A stretch of 64,000 bases of DNA, from the NCBI GenBank assembly GCA_029256085.1, contig JAQSYP010000009.1:1-64000 (forward strand). The letters are read 5' to 3'. This DNA is from Caryophanales bacterium. Its GTDB lineage: Bacteria; Bacillota; Bacilli; CAJFEE01. Under the pieces are notes generated by a model. That model searched no databases. It was not told where the DNA came from and saw only the letters and a program-made list of their open reading frames with translations. The translations under genes and the position numbers were made by a program. Below are positions 60,398-64,000 of this stretch, in pieces. Every line of letters starts with the position of its first letter. The first letter of the stretch is position 1.

Positions 60398-60810
60398 CCC
60401 TCAAATGAAACGTTATTTTTTTGACTTGTGGACTCATTCTATTCTTTATGTAAATAATAAGGAAAACTACTTAAATGAAGAGTATGTGTGAGATGTGGTT
60501 TATAGCAGCCCTTATACTTAGCCAGCTTGCACTAGTTAAGTCAAGCAAAAATAACGCACTAAACCCGTTCTTTTAAAGAACTTGTAGTTCATAGCGTTAC
60601 CAATAAATGTGGATCTATTTTGCCGTTACACTAAATCCTAGAACAATATTCACAAGGCAAAAATAAAAAATGGTTTCTAGTTAAATAGGAACCATAATTA
60701 AGTTACGTTCTTACGATTTTACTATTTTTTCCAAATGTAACAAAATTATACATTTATACAAGAAAAAATACGTAGGCATTTTATAATGTTAACACAACTA
60801 AAAAAAAACG
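60398..60810 (-). promoter_or_regulatory. ybxB-rpoB intergenic region with leader hairpin
   Basis: About 410 bp without a gene. Besides the ybxB terminator, the minus strand has TAACGC/GCGTTA (60552-60599) enclosing GTTCTTT/AAAGAAC and followed by TTTTTGC, a terminator-like hairpin about 155-200 nt before rpoB. It may be an attenuator or the end of a short leader transcript. No convincing promoter boxes were assigned. Confidence 0.5.
60671..60696 (-). terminator. Terminator after ybxB
   Basis: ATGGTT-C-CTA/TAG-A-AACCAT (one mismatch), 6-nt loop, then TTTTTATTTTT on the minus strand, 115 nt after the ybxB stop. Confidence 0.75.
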
Positions 60811-61416
60811 TCAATATTTTTTCGATTTTATGATATAATACCCTTTTTTCTTTTCGACAACTTGGACGTCGTCATATGTTGCTTTAAGTTTTTCAACAGT
60901 TGAAGCTGCACCTTGTTTTTTTTGTATTACTATCCAAAGTTCACCATCAGCTTTTAGCTGCTTATAAGCATCGTCGTATAACTTGAAAATTACTTCCTTT
61001 CCAGCTCTTATTGGAGGATTAGAAATAATTAAGTCAAACAACTCATTTTCTTGAATGTTGTCCAACAAATAACTTCCATAGATTATTATGTTTTTAACAT
61101 TGTTCTCAATTGCGTTTCTATTAGCTAGTTCAATAGCTCGTTCATTTACATCTACCATATGGACCGTAGACGTAGGCACAAGTTTTGCCATACTTAAACC
61201 AATAGGACCATAACCACAGCCTATATCTAGTATTTTCTCTTCTTGCCCTGAAATCGAAATTGAATCTATTAATAATTTTGATCCATAGTCAATTTCACTT
61301 TTCGAAAAAACACCAGAATCAGTATTAAATTTAAAGGAAAAACCCCTAAGATTCATTGTAATATTCTTAGGCTTACTCTCAGAAGCAGGGGTTTTTGAAT
61401 AGTAATGATCACTCAT
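60811..61416 (-). CDS. ybxB: RsmC-like class I methyltransferase (YbxB)
   Basis: A 201-residue SAM-dependent methyltransferase of the MTS family. Motif I ILDIGCGYGPIGL, MVDVNERA and catalytic NPPIRAGKEV resemble RsmC/RsmD-type rRNA guanine methyltransferases, but the substrate is unproven. The ATG at 61416 has AAGGTG upstream; GTG 61425 overlaps it. Position between rplL and rpoB is conserved in Bacillus. Confidence 0.9.
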   Translation of the reverse strand: MSDHYYSKTPASESKPKNITMNLRGFSFKFNTDSGVFSKSEIDYGSKLLIDSISISGQEEKILDIGCGYGPIGLSMAKLVPTSTVHMVDVNERAIELANRNAIENNVKNIIIYGSYLLDNIQENELFDLIISNPPIRAGKEVIFKLYDDAYKQLKADGELWIVIQKKQGAASTVEKLKATYDDVQVVEKKKGYYIIKSKKY

Positions 61417-61570
61417 TAATTTCACACCTTAACTTTTTATCTACTATCCTAATAACGCCAAGTCTTTTTTACATAGATAATTTTTATTTTTAGCTTTACG
61501 GAAAAAATTATACTCTATTTGTTTAAAATAAACTTGGCTTTGCCAAACCCTTTTTATAAATAAGATAAAC

Positions 61571-61700
61571 GTACACGAAGCTAGAAACTGCTCGACTCCA
61601 GCGGGAACAGCACGAGCCGAAAATCCATTTTTGCAAGTGAAGCTTGCAAAAAAAGCCTGAGGCCGTGCCCGCGGAAAGCGAGCAGTTTCTGCGAGTGTAC
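61571..61700. repeat. Large Bacillaceae-type palindromic repeat
   Basis: A ~130-bp imperfect palindrome: GTACAC/GTGTAC, then AGAAACTGCTCG/CGAGCAGTTTCT, GCGGG..GCACG/CGTGCCCGC, and an apical TTTTTGCAA/TTGCAAAAA hairpin. It is GC-rich against an AT-rich background. Words such as CTGCTCGACTCCAGCGGGAA and GTGCCCGCGGAAAGCGAGCA recall a dispersed hairpin repeat that I believe is common in Bacillaceae genomes. It sits between the ybxB start and the rplL terminator. Confidence 0.75.
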
Positions 61701-61730
61701 TATCAGAAATTTGTACTTTCTTTAATTTTA

Positions 61731-61757
61731 AAAAGCCCGCAACTGCTTGCGGGCTTA
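61731..61757 (-). terminator. Terminator after rplL
   Basis: AAGCCCGCAA/TTGCGGGCTT stem with a 4-nt loop, then a T run on the minus strand, about 10 nt after the rplL stop. Confidence 0.9.
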
Positions 61758-61766
61758 AAAAGTTAA

Positions 61767-62126
61767 TTACTTAACTTCAACGTTTGCTCCAACTTCTTCA
61801 AGTTTAGCTTTTAATTCTTCTGCTTCTTCTTTGCTTACGCCTTCTTTAACAGCTTTAGGAGTGTTGTCAACTAAGTCTTTAGCTTCTTTTAATCCTAATC
61901 CAGTTAATTCACGTACAACTTTGATAACCTTGATCTTTTGATCTCCAGGGCTAGCTAATACTACATCAAATTCAGTCTTTTCTTCAACAGCAGCAGCAGC
62001 AACGCCACCCATTACTACAGGTGCAGCAGCAGTTACGCCAAACTCTTCTTCAATTGCTTTAACTAAGTCGTTTAATTCTAAAACAGTCATATTTTTAACT
62101 GCTTCAATGATTTGTTCTCTAGTCAT
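61767..62126 (-). CDS. rplL: Ribosomal protein L7/L12
   Basis: 119 residues, the mobile stalk protein that recruits translation factors. N-terminal dimerisation domain, Ala-rich hinge ([16 protein letters not shown]), C-terminal domain [20 protein letters not shown]. 51 bp after rplJ, then a strong terminator. Confidence 0.98.
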   Translation of the reverse strand: MTREQIIEAVKNMTVLELNDLVKAIEEEFGVTAAAPVVMGGVAAAAVEEKTEFDVVLASPGDQKIKVIKVVRELTGLGLKEAKDLVDNTPKAVKEGVSKEEAEELKAKLEEVGANVEVK

Positions 62127-62177
62127 TTTAAATATCCTCCTAATAAGGTTTAGTTTTTTTGTTTTTTAATTAAGCTA

Positions 62178-62678
62178 TTAAGCTGATTCTTTTTGATCTG
62201 CAACTGCTTTTGTAGCAAGAGCAAGGTTGCGAATCGGGGCCTGTAATACGCTGAGTAACATAGATAGTAAACCTTCGCGTGATGGAAGTTCAGCAAGAGC
62301 CTTAATTTCCACATCAGAAGCTAAATTACCTTCGATAACACCAGCTTTGATTACTAGATTTTCGTGCTTCTTAGAAAAATCGTTTAAAATTTTCGCAGGA
62401 GCAATTACATCTTCGTTTGAGAAAGCAACTGCAGTAGGACCTACTAAACTTTCAGTTAATCCACCAAGTCCAGCAGCTTCAGCAGCACGTTGAGTAAGTG
62501 AGTTCTTATAAACCTTGAAATCTACGTTTGCTTCACGAAGTTGCTTACGTAATTCAGTAACCTCAGAAACGTTTAATCCACGGTAATCAACAACAACCGC
62601 AGTTTTAGCTTCGCTAAACTTTGCAGTAATTACATCAACTGTTTGTTTCTTTTGTTCAATAATTGAGACATTAGCCAT
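62178..62678 (-). CDS. rplJ: Ribosomal protein L10
   Basis: 166 residues; base of the L7/L12 stalk. [20 protein letters not shown] start, C-terminal helix for L7/L12 binding. In bacteria L10-(L7/L12) represses its own operon by binding the leader, which is present upstream here. Confidence 0.98.
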   Translation of the reverse strand: MANVSIIEQKKQTVDVITAKFSEAKTAVVVDYRGLNVSEVTELRKQLREANVDFKVYKNSLTQRAAEAAGLGGLTESLVGPTAVAFSNEDVIAPAKILNDFSKKHENLVIKAGVIEGNLASDVEIKALAELPSREGLLSMLLSVLQAPIRNLALATKAVADQKESA

Positions 62679-62718
62679 AATGACACCTCCCTAAGATTTA
62701 AGTAAACCGAGACAGTGT

Positions 62719-62835
62719 TAAAAAGAAAACCCTTGTGCCAAAGACACAAGGGTATTGTTCATATATCCGAACATACACCTCGGTAGGAAATTAAGCTTTT
62801 AATAAAGCACCTACTGTCTACGGTAATAAATGTAT
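62719..62835 (-). ncRNA. L10 ribosomal leader with attenuator
   Basis: The minus strand carries ACCGTAGACAGTAGGTGC... CCTACCGAGGTG, the conserved features of the bacterial L10 leader. An intrinsic terminator (ACCCTTGTG/CACAAGGGT, 62729-62753, then TTTTCTTTTT) follows. It allows premature termination of rplJ-rplL when free L10 is in excess. Confidence 0.88.
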
Positions 62836-62852
62836 AAAATTCAACGTTACCA

Positions 62853-62881
62853 ATTATATAAAATTGATATCGTAATGTCAA
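62853..62881 (-). promoter_or_regulatory. rplJL promoter
   Basis: Perfect consensus on the minus strand: TTGACA (62876-62881), 17-bp spacer, TATAAT (62853-62858), placed just after the rplA stop and before the L10 leader. Confidence 0.92.
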
Positions 62882-62890
62882 CGGGTGTTA

Positions 62891-63589
62891 TTATTTCCCA
62901 GCAATTGTAGCAATGTCAACTCTTACTCCAGGACCCATAGTAGAAGTAACTGTTACGTTCTTCATATAAGTACCCTTTGCAGCAGATGGCTTAGCTTTTA
63001 ATAACGCTTCGTGTACAGTTGCTAAGTTTTCCTTTAACTTAACGTCTTCGAATGAAACTTTTCCAATAGGAACATGGATGTTTCCAGCTTTGTCTACACG
63101 ATATTCAACTTTACCAGCCTTAATATCGTTAACTGCTCTAGTCACATCAAAAGTAACTGTTCCAGTTTTAGGGTTCGGCATTAAACCTTTTGGACCTAAT
63201 ACACGACCTAACTTACCAACTTCAGCCATCATGTCAGGAGTTGCAACGATTACATCAAAATCAAACCAACCTTGTTGGATTTTGTTGATCATATCGCTAT
63301 CTCCAACGTAGTCAGCACCTACAGCTTCAGCTTCTTTAGCCTTATCACCTTTAGCAAATACTAAAACACGTTGTACTTTACCTGTACCATGTGGAAGAAC
63401 AACCGCTCCACGGATAGCTTGGTCAGCTTTCTTAGGATCAACTCCTAAACGGAATGCCGCTTCAACTGACGCATCAAACTTTGCAACACTAGTTTGCTTA
63501 ACTAAAGCAATAGCTTCTTCAGTATTATAATTCTTCATGCGATCTACAAGCTTTGCAGCTTCTAAATACTTTTTACCTCTTTTTGGCAT
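62891..63589 (-). CDS. rplA: Ribosomal protein L1
   Basis: 232 residues, the L1 stalk protein. [20 protein letters not shown] start, [19 protein letters not shown] and the C-terminal [11 protein letters not shown]. Usual length. A hairpin and a GTGGGAGG sequence, possible L1 binding, lie in the upstream gap. Confidence 0.98.
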   Translation of the reverse strand: MPKRGKKYLEAAKLVDRMKNYNTEEAIALVKQTSVAKFDASVEAAFRLGVDPKKADQAIRGAVVLPHGTGKVQRVLVFAKGDKAKEAEAVGADYVGDSDMINKIQQGWFDFDVIVATPDMMAEVGKLGRVLGPKGLMPNPKTGTVTFDVTRAVNDIKAGKVEYRVDKAGNIHVPIGKVSFEDVKLKENLATVHEALLKAKPSAAKGTYMKNVTVTSTMGPGVRVDIATIAGK

Positions 63590-63689
63590 GTTTTTATCCT
63601 CCTCGAATGTGGTTATAACGGAATTTTACCTCCCACTAATAAAGGCTGCGAGATATTATTATTGATACTCGCAACCTTCAAAACCGTAA
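63590..63689 (-). promoter_or_regulatory. rplK-rplA intergenic hairpin (possible L1 site)
   Basis: GGTTGCGAG..AT/AT..CTCGCAGCC stem on the minus strand followed by TTTATTAGTGGGAGGTAAAA. GTGGGAGG resembles L1-binding sequences in rRNA and mRNA leaders, so this may be the L1 autoregulatory site or a partial terminator. Low certainty. Confidence 0.45.
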
Positions 63690-64000
63690 TTAGTCTTCAA
63701 TTACGATACCCATACTTCTTGCAGTACCTTCAACCATACGCATAGCAGATTCTACGCTAGCAGCGTTAAGATCAGGCATTTTTTCTTCTGCGATTGCACG
63801 TACTTTATCGCGCTTAACTGTTGCAACTTTCTTCTTGTTAGGTTCACCAGAACCTGACTCAATACCAGCAGCTTTCTTTAATAGAACTGCAGCTGGAGGA
63901 GTCTTTGTGATGAAAGTGAACGAGCGATCTTCAAATACTGTAATTTCAACAGGAATTATTAAACCAACTTGTTCAGCTGTACGAGCATTGAACTCCTTAC
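63690..64000 (-). CDS. rplK: Ribosomal protein L11 (partial, cut by window edge)
   Basis: The C-terminal ~103 codons of L11, ending [13 protein letters not shown]. The N-terminal ~38 residues lie beyond 64000. The central [20 protein letters not shown] (thiostrepton-loop and linker region) is readable. Precedes rplA by 100 bp as in all Bacilli. Confidence 0.97.
   Translation of the reverse strand, partial: KEFNARTAEQVGLIIPVEITVFEDRSFTFITKTPPAAVLLKKAAGIESGSGEPNKKKVATVKRDKVRAIAEEKMPDLNAASVESAMRMVEGTARSMGIVIED

Overview
The window is about 64 kb of a low-GC, spore-forming Bacillaceae chromosome. The ribosomal/RNA-polymerase gene order matches Bacillus subtilis, and sporulation/germination genes (pdaB, cwlD, kbaA) sit at the far end. 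Nearly everything is on the minus strand, so transcription reads from high to low coordinates. The species cannot be named from sequence alone.

Layout from high to low coordinates. 63.7-60.8 kb: rplK (cut by the window edge), rplA, an L10-type leader, rplJ, rplL, a large Bacillaceae-type palindromic repeat and ybxB. 60.4-48.4 kb: rpoB, rpoC, the L7Ae-family gene rplGB, rpsL, rpsG, fusA, tuf. 48.2-28.9 kb: the S10-spc-alpha cluster from rpsJ to rplQ, including secY, adk, map, infA and rpoA, then the ECF vitamin-transporter genes ecfA1-ecfA2-ecfT, truA, rplM and rpsI. 9.7-4.6 kb: a TPP-riboswitch-controlled thiamine operon (thiZ-like, thiX-like, thiY-like, thiM, thiD, thiE). 4.6-0.5 kb: ybaK, cwlD, salA, kbaA and convergent pdaB. 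The left edge holds a small conserved gene and the tandem promoters and leader of an rRNA operon whose 16S gene must begin just outside the window.

The ribosomal cluster is interrupted by an 18.9 kb integrative element (about 10059-28970) inserted in the 3' end of rpsI. The last 20 codons of rpsI, its stop and its terminator are duplicated, with a 65-bp perfect direct repeat at the two ends. The element has a tyrosine integrase, a zinc-finger protein, a divergent block of small HTH/Xis-like regulators, a phage-O-like replication protein and a DnaC-like helicase loader. It has no conjugation or capsid genes, so it resembles a phage-satellite or mobilisable island.

Its cargo is defence: a complete type I restriction-modification system (hsdR-hsdM-hsdS), an unknown 200-aa gene, and a tightly overlapping four-gene operon. 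That operon encodes a methyltransferase with an N-terminal nuclease-like domain, a specificity subunit, a PtuA-like ATPase and a PtuB-like HNH nuclease. It looks like a Septu-type effector pair wired to a type I-like DNA methylation/recognition module that has no HsdR of its own, and it is the best candidate here for an under-described system.

A decayed second copy of the element end lies inside the element at about 17687-17825. It separates a GC-richer hsdRMS module from the AT-richer Septu/replication/integrase module, which suggests the island was built from two elements that shared the rpsI site.
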